The notes beneath the pieces were generated by a model. That model did no database searches and was not told the DNA's origin. It was given only the letters and a program-made list of their open reading frames with translations. Both the position numbers and the translations under genes were made by a program. DNA of 36,820 nucleotides from Carboxylicivirga mesophila (GTDB lineage: Bacteria > Bacteroidota > Bacteroidia > Bacteroidales > Marinilabiliaceae): the NCBI RefSeq assembly GCF_018271975.1, contig NZ_JAGUCN010000040.1, forward strand, positions 1-36,820, in the 5' to 3' direction. Positions 18,391 to 30,807 of the stretch are shown piece by piece. Every line of letters starts with the position of its first letter. Positions within the stretch are counted from its first letter, which is position 1.

Positions 18391-19506
18391 ATGACGATGA
18401 GAAGTTTGAAAATGAAAACAGAATTTACCCTATTGGCATTGATCTCATTAATTATCTCCGGGTGTCAGCCTCAAAAGAGCAGTATTAAACCAGGAGAGGT
18501 ATGGGAAGATGATAATGGTCTTTTTATCAATGCACACGGTGGAGGGGTTCTATATCATGAGGGTACCTATTATTTGTACGGAGAGATGAAAGAAGGTGAG
18601 ACGTATTTACCCGAGTGTAATAAAAGCTGGGGAGGTACAAGGGTAGATGTAACCGGTGTTTCCTGTTACTCTTCAAACGATTTGTTTAACTGGAAATATG
18701 AAGGTGTTGTTTTACCGGCTGTGGAAGATGATCCCTCACATGACTTATACAAAGGTAACGTGCTGGAGAGGCCAAAAGTGATATATAATGCCAAAACCAA
18801 CAAGTTTGTCATGTGGATGCATGTGGATAGCAAGGACTATTCAAAGGCGGCAGCCGGTGTAGCGGTGAGTAACTTCCCAACCGGTCCTTTCGAATACATC
18901 GAAAGCTTCCGACCCAATGCCGGAGTATGGCCGGCTAATGCAGCGGAAGCTGATACCACAGAAGGTATTTTAGCCCGTGATTTTGAAGGAGGCCAAATGG
19001 CCAGGGATATGACCATTTTTGTGGATGATGATGGAAAAGCCTATCAGTTTTATTCCTCTGAGAACAATGCTACCATGCATATCTCTGAACTTACCGATGA
19101 TTACTTGCGACCAACAGGAAAATATAAGCGTGTCTTTCCGGGCCGGAAAATGGAAGCTCCGGCGGTATTTAAAAAAGATGGCAAGTACTATTTTATTGCA
19201 TCAGGTTGTACCGCCTGGGAACCCAACCCCGCCCGATCGGCTGTGGCAGAGTCCATCTGGGGACCATGGGAAGAACTGGGCAATCCTTGTATTGGAGAGG
19301 GGGGCGAAAAAACATTCACCTCCCAAAGTACTTATGTGCTTCCTGTTCAGGGAAAATCAGATGCCTTTATTTTTATGGCTGACAGGTGGAATAAGGATGA
19401 TCTGCCGGATTCAAGATATATCTGGCTTCCCATCAAATTTGATGAGAGCGGAAAGATTGTTCTCGAATGGCACGATGAGTGGGATCTTTCAGTATTCGAT
19501 AAATAA
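18391..19506 (+). CDS. GH43_24-type exo-beta-1,3-galactanase-like lipoprotein
   Basis: A 371-residue lipoprotein (lipobox IISGC, Cys25) consisting of a single five-bladed GH43 domain. INAHGGGVLYHEGTYYLYGE is the typical opening of subfamily GH43_24/34. It lacks the usual GH43 catalytic-base Asp at that place. It instead shows the residues known for exo-beta-1,3-galactanases: Glu126 in LERPK, Glu255 in MEAPA as probable general acid, and Gln312 in TSQST as the unusual base. Characterised members remove galactose from beta-1,3-galactan. It is the strongest clue in the window that the PUL target contains beta-1,3-linked galactose. ATG 18412 is an alternative start. It follows the second GH16 gene closely and is probably co-transcribed. 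Confidence 0.85.
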   Translation: MTMRSLKMKTEFTLLALISLIISGCQPQKSSIKPGEVWEDDNGLFINAHGGGVLYHEGTYYLYGEMKEGETYLPECNKSWGGTRVDVTGVSCYSSNDLFNWKYEGVVLPAVEDDPSHDLYKGNVLERPKVIYNAKTNKFVMWMHVDSKDYSKAAAGVAVSNFPTGPFEYIESFRPNAGVWPANAAEADTTEGILARDFEGGQMARDMTIFVDDDGKAYQFYSSENNATMHISELTDDYLRPTGKYKRVFPGRKMEAPAVFKKDGKYYFIASGCTAWEPNPARSAVAESIWGPWEELGNPCIGEGGEKTFTSQSTYVLPVQGKSDAFIFMADRWNKDDLPDSRYIWLPIKFDESGKIVLEWHDEWDLSVFDK

Positions 19507-19661
19507 TTTTAATTGGTAATTATCATCCATTTATGAAAGCTATCATTAAAAACAATTTTTACATGGGATTAGATTTGCTTTGTGGCAAGCAGTTTTGCCG
19601 TAGGCCCACGAACAAACATTTTTTTACCAGCGTAAATACGCCCGGTTTTTCATTCTTATAC

Positions 19662-21299
19662 ATGAAACGCATTCTCTCAGCATTAGCCCTTATTTTAACA
19701 GTGTTGTCCGTCTCGGCCGAGCGCTATTATGTGAACCCTGTTGCAGGCAATGATGCCAATACGGGCACTGGTAAAACAGTTCCCTTTCAAACGCTGGATA
19801 AAGTCAATTCATTGAAGCTGCAAGCCGGAGATGAGGTGCTGTTGGTGATGGGTCACACCCATAAGGGGTGCTTGTTGTTGAAGAATCTATCAGGTTCTGC
19901 AGACAAGCCTATTGTGATTGCTAGCTATCAGGAGGATGAAAAGACGGCTAAGGCAGCAAAGCCGATTATTGATGCAAAAGGTTTTCTGAATGGCATACTG
20001 CTCGAGAATTGCAGTTTCGTAACGATTGATGGTATTGAAATTAGGGCTGATGGAGGCGGTATGCATCCTGGTGATAAGTCGTCAAAGATGATGCGTTGCG
20101 GGGTGTTGGTGCAGGCAACAGAACCTGGTGAATACAGCAGCATAGCGCTTCATGAATTAACAATACGCGATGTCTTTTTTGAGGAAAAGGGCTTTAAAAG
20201 GGGGGCCGATGAAGTCAAAACGGCCAATGGAAAACAAAATTATGGATGGGGCATTCGATTTATTAATGCCCGTGAAGATGCTCATCTTCAGGATTTGATG
20301 GTTACGGGATGTCAGATTGAAAACGTGGCACATACCGGTTTAAAGTTCACTGGGAATAATAAGAATATCCGAAACATTCGTGTGATTGATAATACGGTGA
20401 TGAGCACCGGTGGGCCAGGTATACAAATGTCGGGCGTTCATCAGGGACATGTGAAAGGCAATCAGGTTAGTTACTCGGGAAGTAACAATGATTCGCGCAA
20501 ATGGGGACGAGGCAGTGGACTTTGGACTTGGGGCAGTTCCGATATCATCATTGAGCATAACACATTTAAGCATGCTAACGGGCCGGGTGATTCAGCCGGA
20601 TGTCACATTGATTATAACTGCAACAATGTGATTGTTCAGTATAACCTGAGTGCCAACAATGCCGGTGGTTTTTGCGAAATATTGGGTAACAATTTCAATT
20701 GTGCCTATCGCTATAATGTCAGCATTAACGACGGGCATCGTGTTAAAGGGAAAGATGGTGCCTTTCAGGAAGGAAAGATTTTCTGGTTGAGTGGCTACCA
20801 GGGGAAAAAGGCCCGTAGTGGCCCCTTTAACAGTTATTTCTACAACAATACCATCTACGTCAAAAAGGGGATAGTCGTCAAAATTGCAGTTGATAAGGCT
20901 TCGGCAGGAGTGCTCATAGCCAATAACATTTTTTATATAGAAGGAGAGAGCAAAGCTGTATTAGGCGATCAGTATAATCCTGAGAAAGCCGGCGAATCTA
21001 AAGTGCACAACATTGTGTTTACCAATAACCTGTACCTGAAAAAAGGTAATTGGCCGCATGATGTGTTGATTCAGGATGATAGTCCGCTGTATGGGAATCC
21101 AGCGTTTGCCAATGCAGGAGGCCAGCAATTGAAGGATTATCTGCCAACGAACATCAAACTGGTAAACAACCAAAGCATCCATATTACTCCGCTGCCCAAC
21201 GATAGCATTGGACTTTTCATCGGCTTAAAGCTTGAAACCGATATACTGGGCAATAAGATTGAGGGTTTGCCCGACTTGGGTGCTTTTGAGATTAAATAG
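19662..21299 (+). CDS. Secreted right-handed parallel beta-helix protein, unknown glycan enzyme
   Basis: The frame is open from 19533, but the ATG at 19662 is preferred: it starts a standard signal peptide (ending VSVSAE) and the duplicated remnant at 14611 aligns mainly from here. It encodes 545 residues. The body is a parallel beta-helix with asparagine-rich turns (IIIEHNTFKHAN, VIVQYNLSANNAGG, AYRYNVSINDG). This fold is shared by pectate- and alginate-type lyases, GH28, GH82, GH110 and others. The segment GLWTWGSSDIIIEHN and the acidic GDSAGCHIDYNCNN turn could line the active cleft. I cannot assign a CAZy family. The sequence ends PDLGAFEIK with no T9SS tail. Its place among GH43 and GH2 genes suggests a lyase or exo-hydrolase for the same glycan. 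Confidence 0.8.
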   Translation: MKRILSALALILTVLSVSAERYYVNPVAGNDANTGTGKTVPFQTLDKVNSLKLQAGDEVLLVMGHTHKGCLLLKNLSGSADKPIVIASYQEDEKTAKAAKPIIDAKGFLNGILLENCSFVTIDGIEIRADGGGMHPGDKSSKMMRCGVLVQATEPGEYSSIALHELTIRDVFFEEKGFKRGADEVKTANGKQNYGWGIRFINAREDAHLQDLMVTGCQIENVAHTGLKFTGNNKNIRNIRVIDNTVMSTGGPGIQMSGVHQGHVKGNQVSYSGSNNDSRKWGRGSGLWTWGSSDIIIEHNTFKHANGPGDSAGCHIDYNCNNVIVQYNLSANNAGGFCEILGNNFNCAYRYNVSINDGHRVKGKDGAFQEGKIFWLSGYQGKKARSGPFNSYFYNNTIYVKKGIVVKIAVDKASAGVLIANNIFYIEGESKAVLGDQYNPEKAGESKVHNIVFTNNLYLKKGNWPHDVLIQDDSPLYGNPAFANAGGQQLKDYLPTNIKLVNNQSIHITPLPNDSIGLFIGLKLETDILGNKIEGLPDLGAFEIK

Positions 21300-21484
21300 C
21301 TAGGAACAGGCTATTGCTATAACATGTAAGATACTGACTTACTATACTCAGGGATGATTGAATGAAAGGATTACCCCTTGTGTTTGAAGAAATCAGTTCA
21401 AGAGAATGACAGCAATCAGACCTGAACATGACAGAATGAATCAATTGATTTTAACGAATAATCCAGACCTTGCTCAAACAATAA

Positions 21485-24640
<3,156 letters not shown>

Positions 24641-24680
24641 AGAATTAGAAGAGTTGTTAACTCATGATGTTACTTAATTT

Positions 24681-26903
24681 ATGAAAAATCGATTCTCAAT
24701 AAGAACCCTTGCGCTATTGGTCATTGCCATGTGCGCACTGGTGCCTGTAAAAGCGCAAAGCGATCAGGCTGTTTCACCCAATGTCATCATTATCCTGACC
24801 GATGATCAGGGCTATGGCGATGTGGGTTTTAACGGCTGTAAAGATATACCCACGCCAAACATCGACCGGATTGCGGATAATGGTGTTAAGTTCACCAATG
24901 CCTATGTGACCTATGCCGTGTGTGGCCCCAGCCGTGCCGGCATCATGACGGGGCGCTACCAGGACCGCTTTGGCTTTGGCCGTAATCCTTTACTGGCTCC
25001 AAACGATACGTTGCAGGGATTACCTTCTACCGAAGAAACATTGGCTACGGTGTTGGAACGCTCAGGTTATACGAGTATGGCATTGGGCAAGTGGCATTTG
25101 GGAGCCCACAAAACTCAGTATCCACTCAATCGTGGTTTCGATGAGTTCTTTGGCTTTTTAAGTGGAGGTCATCAGTATTTTCCTGAAGAGTGGACCTTGA
25201 ATGATGTATCTGAAATCAAGGCGCAGTTCGATGGCTACAGAACCAAACTGATGCGCAATAATGGCAGGGTAGAAGAAAACGAGTACCTGACAGATGCGTT
25301 ATCGCGTGAAGCCGTTTCGTTTATCGAGCGAGAGGCTGATAATCCATTTTTCATTTACCTGGCTTACAATGCGCCACATGCGCCGCTGCAGGCCACCGAG
25401 AAATACCTGAGTCGCTTTACGCATATCAAGGATAAAAAAAGAAGAACCTATGCGGCCATGGTGAGCGCCGTGGATGATGGGGTTGGCCTGGTGCTTGATA
25501 AACTGGAGGACTTAGGCATAGCAGAAAACACCATTGTATTTTTCTTGTCGGATAATGGCGGTCCCGAGCAACATAATGCTTCTGATAACGGACCGCTGCG
25601 CGATGGCAAAGGGAGTTTGTACGAAGGCGGCATTCATGTGCCGTTTGCCATGCAATGGCCGGGAACAGTGCCGTCAGGGATGGTTTACCACCAACCGGTT
25701 ATCTCACTTGATATGTTTGCTACGGCAGTCACTTATGCTAGTGCAAGCCCGGCTAATCCAATTGACGGTGTCAACCTTGTGCCCTTCTTGAATGGGGATA
25801 TGAGTGGAGTGCCGCATCAGGCGCTTTATTGGCGCAAATACGACCAGAAGGCCTACGCAATCAGAAGTGGAGATATGAAGCTGGTGAAGTATAAAAGTGA
25901 AGTGGATGAGGTCTATAATCTGCAGGATGACATAGGTGAAAGTAGTAGTTTGGAATTATCTGAGGATAATCACTATGATAGTCTGAAGGCGTCATACTCA
26001 GAATGGGAGAACCAGTTGAAAGACCCCATTTTCCTGGGGCTGATGCAGAATAAGCTGTATACCAATGCTCATCCCGAACGTTATCAACTGGTGAATCCTT
26101 ATCGTCCGGATACATTGCCGGCACACATACCCAATGGTTATGAGCTTGTTTGGGCCGATGAATTTAATACTGAAGGTAAGCCCAACGATGCTTTCTGGTC
26201 CTATGAAACCGGTTTTGTGCGTAATGAAGAACTGCAATGGTACCAGGCCGATAATGCATCGCTTAAGGATGGCGTTTTATGTATTGAGGGACGCCGTGAG
26301 CAGGTGAAGAATACCAATTACAAACGCAAGAGTGCGGATTGGCGCAAGCATCGTAAAACAGCTGCATATACTTCTGCTTGCATCAAGACGAAAGATAAGT
26401 TTTCATTTAAGTATGGCATTATGGAGGTGCGTGCCCGCATCGATACCAGCCTGGGCATGTGGCCGGCCATCTGGACCCTTGGCGTGGAAGGTCAATGGCC
26501 ATCCAATGGCGAAGTGGACCAGTTGGAGTATTACCGCCATGAGGGGGAAGCCAAGCTTTTGGCCAATGCAGCCTGGGCCAACGATAAGATGCAACCGGTG
26601 TGGGATTCGGCCAAGGTGCCATTTAAAAGCTTCCTGGCTAATCAACCGGATTGGGCAGATAGGTTTCATACCTGGAAAATGGAGTGGACCGAAGACTATA
26701 TCCGCTTGTACCTGGATGATGAATTGCTGAATACTATTGATTTGTCAAAGACCATCAATGCCGATGGTACAAATCCATTTCATCAGCCACAATACATTCT
26801 GTTGAACCTGGCCATTGGTGCCAATGGAGGCGACCCCTCAGCAACCACCTTCCCGCGCAACTACGAAGTGGATTATGTGCGGGTGTATCAAGTGAAAAAG
26901 TAA
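24681..26903 (+). CDS. Bifunctional fusion: S1-type sulfatase plus GH16 glycoside hydrolase
   Basis: A 740-residue exported protein (signal peptide ending PVKAQ). Residues about 32-455 are a type I sulfatase: NVIIILTDDQGYGD with metal ligands Asp41/Asp42, formylglycine motif C81-G-P-S-R85, GKWHLG, and SDNGG near 290-294. After a proline-containing linker (about 456-485), residues about 486-740 are a complete GH16 domain: ELVWADEFNTEGKP, GFVRNEELQWYQADN, MWPAIWTLG, and active-site motif EVDQLE with Glu611, Asp613 and Glu616. The reading frame is continuous across the junction with no stop. The GH16 module is of a different subtype from the tandem pair upstream and looks closer to the laminarinase-like group. 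One protein could thus desulfate and cut the same chain. Sulfatase activation needs an anSME, not present in this window. Confidence 0.93.
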   Translation: MKNRFSIRTLALLVIAMCALVPVKAQSDQAVSPNVIIILTDDQGYGDVGFNGCKDIPTPNIDRIADNGVKFTNAYVTYAVCGPSRAGIMTGRYQDRFGFGRNPLLAPNDTLQGLPSTEETLATVLERSGYTSMALGKWHLGAHKTQYPLNRGFDEFFGFLSGGHQYFPEEWTLNDVSEIKAQFDGYRTKLMRNNGRVEENEYLTDALSREAVSFIEREADNPFFIYLAYNAPHAPLQATEKYLSRFTHIKDKKRRTYAAMVSAVDDGVGLVLDKLEDLGIAENTIVFFLSDNGGPEQHNASDNGPLRDGKGSLYEGGIHVPFAMQWPGTVPSGMVYHQPVISLDMFATAVTYASASPANPIDGVNLVPFLNGDMSGVPHQALYWRKYDQKAYAIRSGDMKLVKYKSEVDEVYNLQDDIGESSSLELSEDNHYDSLKASYSEWENQLKDPIFLGLMQNKLYTNAHPERYQLVNPYRPDTLPAHIPNGYELVWADEFNTEGKPNDAFWSYETGFVRNEELQWYQADNASLKDGVLCIEGRREQVKNTNYKRKSADWRKHRKTAAYTSACIKTKDKFSFKYGIMEVRARIDTSLGMWPAIWTLGVEGQWPSNGEVDQLEYYRHEGEAKLLANAAWANDKMQPVWDSAKVPFKSFLANQPDWADRFHTWKMEWTEDYIRLYLDDELLNTIDLSKTINADGTNPFHQPQYILLNLAIGANGGDPSATTFPRNYEVDYVRVYQVKK

Positions 26904-27020
26904 TGCAGCTTGGGCAATAGCCTGATAAAATGGGTTCAATATGGATTAGGAGCGCAAGCAGGCATAGCCAAAGATTTTTTTGCTTCCATTTTTCATCATG
27001 GAAAAAAGGAAGTCGGGGTT

Positions 27021-27037
27021 TGGGGTTGAAAACCCCA
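27021..27037. other. Small hairpin between sulfatase genes
   Basis: TGGGGTT and AACCCCA (7 bp) enclose the loop GAA. An imperfect stem (CTTCC-TTTTTC with GAAAAA-GGAAG) lies just upstream at about 26983-27012. Together they occupy the 219-base gap between the fusion gene and the next sulfatase and may separate two expression levels. No T run follows. Confidence 0.35.
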
Positions 27038-27122
27038 GTGTGATGATAATAGTATTACCCTCTAAATGTCATATTGGGCAATAAATTGTAAAAGTGAATC
27101 AATAGATTAAAAGGAGTTTCTT

Positions 27123-28535
27123 ATGATTAAATCAATCTTATATATTGTTGGCATTGGGCTGTTAAGTTCCCTGATGAGCTGCAATGGACCGGTAAAGGAG
27201 GCAACGAAACAGCCGAACGTCATTATCATGCTCATTGATGATGCCGGCTATGCCGATTTTGGTTTTGCCGGGTCGCCAGACTTAAAAACACCCCATATCG
27301 ACCAACTGGCCAATACGGGTATACGTTTTACCGATGCGCATGTAACCGCTTCTGTTTGTGGACCAAGCCGGGCCGGTATCATGGTTGGTAAATACCAGCA
27401 GCGCTTTGGGTTTGAATGTAATCCCTCGGAGGAATACACAGGCATTGACTTGAATGAGCAAACCATTGCCGATGCCATGAAGCAGGCCGGTTATACAACG
27501 GCCGCCTTTGGTAAATGGCACTTGGGTGAAGGACCTGCGTATCGCCCCAACCAGCGTGGCTTCGACTATTTCTGGGGTTTCCTGGCAGGCGGAAGAAGTT
27601 ACTTTCCCAATGATAAGCAGGATAGAGAGGGTACTTCGCATTCGATTCGTGAAAACGATCAGTTCACGACCTTTGATGGTTACCTGACAGACCGTTTGGG
27701 TGAAAAAGCGGCGCAGTTTATCGAGGACCACAAGGAGCAGCCATTTTTTATTTACTGGGCACCCAATGCGGTGCATACGCCCATGGAAGCGGCAGAAGCT
27801 GATTTGGCATTGTTTGAAGGGCATCCGAGACAAACACTGGCCGCCATGACCTGGGCACTGGACAGGGCCGTAGGGACCATTGTCAACAAGCTGAAAGAAG
27901 CGAATATATATGAAAACACCTTGATTTTCTTCCTGAGTGATAACGGTGGGGCGCACAACAACCAGTCGTCCAATCTGCCCCTGAAAGGTTTTAAAGGAAA
28001 TAAATACGAAGGTGGACACCGGGTGCCTTTCCTGATGCACTGGCCGGCCAGATATTCACAAGGCAGGATTTATAATGGCTTGACCTCTTCTTTGGATATG
28101 TTTGCCACCAGCATTGATGTGGCAGGCTTACCCCACAACAAAGACATCGATGGCGTTAGTTTGCTGCCTTACCTGGATGATGCCGATAAAGGTGAGCCGC
28201 ATGAAAAACTCTTCTGGCGAAAGGACCCCATGGCGGCCATGCGCGCTGGCGACCATAAGCTCATCCGTGTTGAAAGGCTGGGGCAGCGATTGTATAACCT
28301 GGATACTGATTTAGGCGAGACAAACGATTTATCCGAAACAGAAGCCTGGCAAGCAACCCAGCTGAATGGTGAGCTTGAAGCCTGGGAGGGAACGCTAATG
28401 GCGCCGCTATGGACCGAAGGGGCCGTTTGGGATACCGTTACCTGGATGATTCATGAAGATTATTTCCATAATCGTGAGCCACAGGTGAAGAATCCTGAGC
28501 AACTAAAAATGTGGAAATCAAGCCAGAATCAATAA
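27123..28535 (+). CDS. S1-type sulfatase lipoprotein (second)
   Basis: A 470-residue lipoprotein (lipobox SLMSC, Cys20). It is a type I sulfatase: NVIIMLIDDAGYAD with the metal-binding Asp pair near 39-40, formylglycine motif C79-G-P-S-R, FGKWHLG (Lys131, His133), SDNGG and KYEGGHRVPFL. It closely resembles the sulfatase half of the preceding fusion (both have VCGPSRAGIM, RFGFE/G, and FWGFLAGG-YFP-like segments) and probably belongs to the same S1 subfamily. It removes sulfate esters from a sugar in the target glycan; position specificity cannot be read from sequence. An AAAAGGAG Shine-Dalgarno-like stretch precedes the ATG. The next sulfatase starts 57 bases after it. Confidence 0.94.
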   Translation: MIKSILYIVGIGLLSSLMSCNGPVKEATKQPNVIIMLIDDAGYADFGFAGSPDLKTPHIDQLANTGIRFTDAHVTASVCGPSRAGIMVGKYQQRFGFECNPSEEYTGIDLNEQTIADAMKQAGYTTAAFGKWHLGEGPAYRPNQRGFDYFWGFLAGGRSYFPNDKQDREGTSHSIRENDQFTTFDGYLTDRLGEKAAQFIEDHKEQPFFIYWAPNAVHTPMEAAEADLALFEGHPRQTLAAMTWALDRAVGTIVNKLKEANIYENTLIFFLSDNGGAHNNQSSNLPLKGFKGNKYEGGHRVPFLMHWPARYSQGRIYNGLTSSLDMFATSIDVAGLPHNKDIDGVSLLPYLDDADKGEPHEKLFWRKDPMAAMRAGDHKLIRVERLGQRLYNLDTDLGETNDLSETEAWQATQLNGELEAWEGTLMAPLWTEGAVWDTVTWMIHEDYFHNREPQVKNPEQLKMWKSSQNQ

Positions 28536-28592
28536 ATTTGAACAGCGTGGCAACCTGCTTTAGGAAGCCGTTGATAAGATAAATCTATCGTT

Positions 28593-30029
28593 ATGAGAAA
28601 GTCATTACTACGCCTCTTACCGCTGTTAGCAATAGCGTTTGTATTAATCGGGTGTGCTCAAAAGCAGGAGCAGCCTAATGTGGTGTTAATTCTGGTGGAC
28701 GACCTGGGCTGGACCGATTTAGGCCTGATGGGAAGCACCTTGTATCAAACGCCCCATGTGGACCGCTTGGCCGAGAAGAGCACTGTGTTTACCAATGCCT
28801 ATGCGGCTTGCACGGTTTGCTCGCCAACGCGTGCCAGTATTATGACCGGTAAATACCCGGCCACCCTGAACTGTACCGACTGGATAGAGGGGCATAAACG
28901 CCCCCATGCAAAGCTGGCGGTGCCGGACTGGACCATGTATCTGGATACCGCTGAGTATAACCTGGCTGAAGCATTTAAGCATAATGGCTATGTGACAGCC
29001 CACATTGGTAAATGGCATTTGGGCGAATCAGCCATCTACTGGCCCGTATCTCAGGGTTTCGATAGTAATATTGGCGGCTGGGCCAAGGGTTCGCCACAAC
29101 TGAGAAAGAAGCAGGGCTTTGGCGGGTATTTTGCCCCCTATGGCAATCCGCGCCTGGCAGATAAAGAAAGCGGGGAGTACCTGACCGAGCGCTTGTCGCA
29201 GGAGGCCTGCCATTTCATCGAAACGCATCATCCCGATAAAACAGGGCAGCCTTTCTTCTTAAACTTTTGGCTGTATAACGTGCATTTGCCCTTACAGGCT
29301 AAAGCCTATAAGGTTGAGAAGTACAAGGCCCTGGTGGACTCAACACAGCACCACCTGAACCCCACCTATGCAGCCATGGTAGAGCACATGGACGATGCCG
29401 TTGGCGCCATACTAAACAGTCTGAAAGTAAATGGCCTGAGCGAGAATACCATTGTTGTGTTTACCTCCGATAATGGCGGGCATGCGCAGCAGCGAAAAAC
29501 GATGGTGACCAGCAACTACCCCCTGCGCGAAGGCAAGGGGCATGTGTATGAGGGAGGCGTGCGTGTGCCCATGCTTATTTATAACCCGCAGCTTGAGCAG
29601 CAGGTGAACGTAAGTCATCAGCCGGTTATCTCCAATGATATTTTTCCAACGCTGGCAGCCATGGCCAATCTGCAACTACCGGACAAGGTAAGCGCAGGCT
29701 TTGATGGACTGAGCCTGGATGGCGTCATTGAGGTGGACAAGCCGCTGAAGCGCTCGGCCTTGTTCTGGCATTATCCGCATTACCATACGCTTGGGGCCAC
29801 GCCCTACAGCGCCATACGCAAGGGCGATTGGAAGTTGATTCGTTTTTTTGAAGATGAGCACTACGAGCTATACAACCTCAAAGAGGATATCTCAGAATCA
29901 GTAAATGTGGCAGAGCAGCACAGCGATAAGGTGAATGCCTTAAAAGATGAGCTATTCCTGTGGTATCAGCAGGTGGAGGCGCAAATGCCAAGGCCCAATA
30001 GTCATTACAAATTAGATAGCAGTAAATAG
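28593..30029 (+). CDS. S1-type sulfatase lipoprotein (third)
   Basis: A 478-residue lipoprotein (lipobox LIGC, Cys21) with all type I sulfatase marks: NVVLILVDDLGWTDLG, formylglycine motif C76-S-P-T-R80, IGKWHLG, TSDNGG and YEGGVRVPM. It differs from the other two sulfatases (CSPTR in place of CGPSR, and a large insert around WIEGHKRPHAKLAVPDW), so it belongs to another S1 subfamily and likely removes a sulfate at a different position or from a different sugar. It is the last gene of the PUL and ends just before a strong terminator. G+C is noticeably higher here (36 in 60 bases at 28861-28920) than in the first PUL genes. Confidence 0.94.
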   Translation: MRKSLLRLLPLLAIAFVLIGCAQKQEQPNVVLILVDDLGWTDLGLMGSTLYQTPHVDRLAEKSTVFTNAYAACTVCSPTRASIMTGKYPATLNCTDWIEGHKRPHAKLAVPDWTMYLDTAEYNLAEAFKHNGYVTAHIGKWHLGESAIYWPVSQGFDSNIGGWAKGSPQLRKKQGFGGYFAPYGNPRLADKESGEYLTERLSQEACHFIETHHPDKTGQPFFLNFWLYNVHLPLQAKAYKVEKYKALVDSTQHHLNPTYAAMVEHMDDAVGAILNSLKVNGLSENTIVVFTSDNGGHAQQRKTMVTSNYPLREGKGHVYEGGVRVPMLIYNPQLEQQVNVSHQPVISNDIFPTLAAMANLQLPDKVSAGFDGLSLDGVIEVDKPLKRSALFWHYPHYHTLGATPYSAIRKGDWKLIRFFEDEHYELYNLKEDISESVNVAEQHSDKVNALKDELFLWYQQVEAQMPRPNSHYKLDSSK

Positions 30030-30031
30030 AT

Positions 30032-30057
30032 AAATGCTTGCCGATAGGCAAGCATTT
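30032..30057. terminator. Strong terminator at the PUL end
   Basis: A perfect 11-bp stem, AAATGCTTGCC with GGCAAGCATTT, with the 4-base loop GATA, three bases after the sulfatase stop. A/T-rich ends on both sides allow it to work in both directions, also shielding against the minus-strand genes to the right. Confidence 0.8.
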
Positions 30058-30126
30058 ATTGTTTAAAGCCCTGTACGTCGGGTGGCTTCGTGTGACGGAA
30101 TAATTAGCCATTGTTGGCGGGCGTTA

Positions 30127-30801
30127 TTATTCTTCGGTTTCTAATTCTCTCTTTATTAGATTATAGTAAAATTCAACAACGAGGATTCTTATAAAAAATG
30201 GTTCATGGTAGTTAATCTTTAGCTTCTTAAATCCTTCTGCAACTCTTAAATAACTAATATTTCCAAGAGCTGATTTTCCTTCAACATAGCTTTGTATAAT
30301 TGTGTCATTTGGAGCGTAGTTATCGAGTCCATATAGATAAAGTCCACCTGTATTTGAGTCAAAATATTTGCTCAAATCAACATCAACTTCAATTCCTTTG
30401 TTTCTTGTTATTGGCATGATTTCTTCTTCAGCTTGTTCTTCTGTTGGGTCCCAAAGTGAGGAAGTGTATTCTTCATTACCAAACAACCACACTTCTTTTC
30501 TTAATCCGCTTTTTTCCCATTCCGCGACGATTTTAGTGCTCTTTTCTTTATCAATTATAAAGTTGTAGTTATAGTCTTTGGTATCTGTCAAAGTTTTCAA
30601 AAATTGATAAATCCTTTGATTTTCATCTTCATAGTCAGGATAATTCAATACAAGAAAATCACGAAATGATTCTACAGTGTTATTGAAGACTTTTGCTTTT
30701 TCGTTTCCTAGAAGCTTATTAAACCCTTCAATATCATTTTGTGCTTGATTTTGACAGCTAATAACTAGAAGTATTGAAACTAAGGCTATTAATTTTCTCA
30801 T
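30127..30801 (-). CDS. Small lipoprotein of unknown function
   Basis: The preferred start is the ATG at 30801 (224 residues), not the GTG at 30807. A lipoprotein signal peptide ends in LVISC (Cys16). The rest is a hydrophilic alpha/beta protein with an acidic stretch (DPTEEQAEEEIMP) and no motif that I recognise. The gene is AT-rich (15 G+C in 60 bases at 30541-30600) like the reverse transcriptase and GTPase genes and points the same way, so all three may have arrived together. A spacer rich in inverted repeats lies between it and the reverse transcriptase gene. It could be an accessory component or an unrelated passenger. Confidence 0.7.
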   Translation of the reverse strand: MRKLIALVSILLVISCQNQAQNDIEGFNKLLGNEKAKVFNNTVESFRDFLVLNYPDYEDENQRIYQFLKTLTDTKDYNYNFIIDKEKSTKIVAEWEKSGLRKEVWLFGNEEYTSSLWDPTEEQAEEEIMPITRNKGIEVDVDLSKYFDSNTGGLYLYGLDNYAPNDTIIQSYVEGKSALGNISYLRVAEGFKKLKINYHEPFFIRILVVEFYYNLIKRELETEE

Positions 30802-30807
30802 AGTCAC

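Noticed and set aside
27282-28040. Long 252-residue minus-strand open frame inside the second sulfatase gene
   Set aside because: It is an antisense shadow of a strongly conserved sulfatase, with no start context or recognisable domain.
30058-30126. Possible integron attC-like site after the lipoprotein gene (GGCGGGCGTTATT motif)
   Set aside because: The motif resembles the end of some attC sites, but I could not find a matching pair of core boxes (RYYYAAC and GTTRRRY) at proper spacing, and no integrase is in the window.
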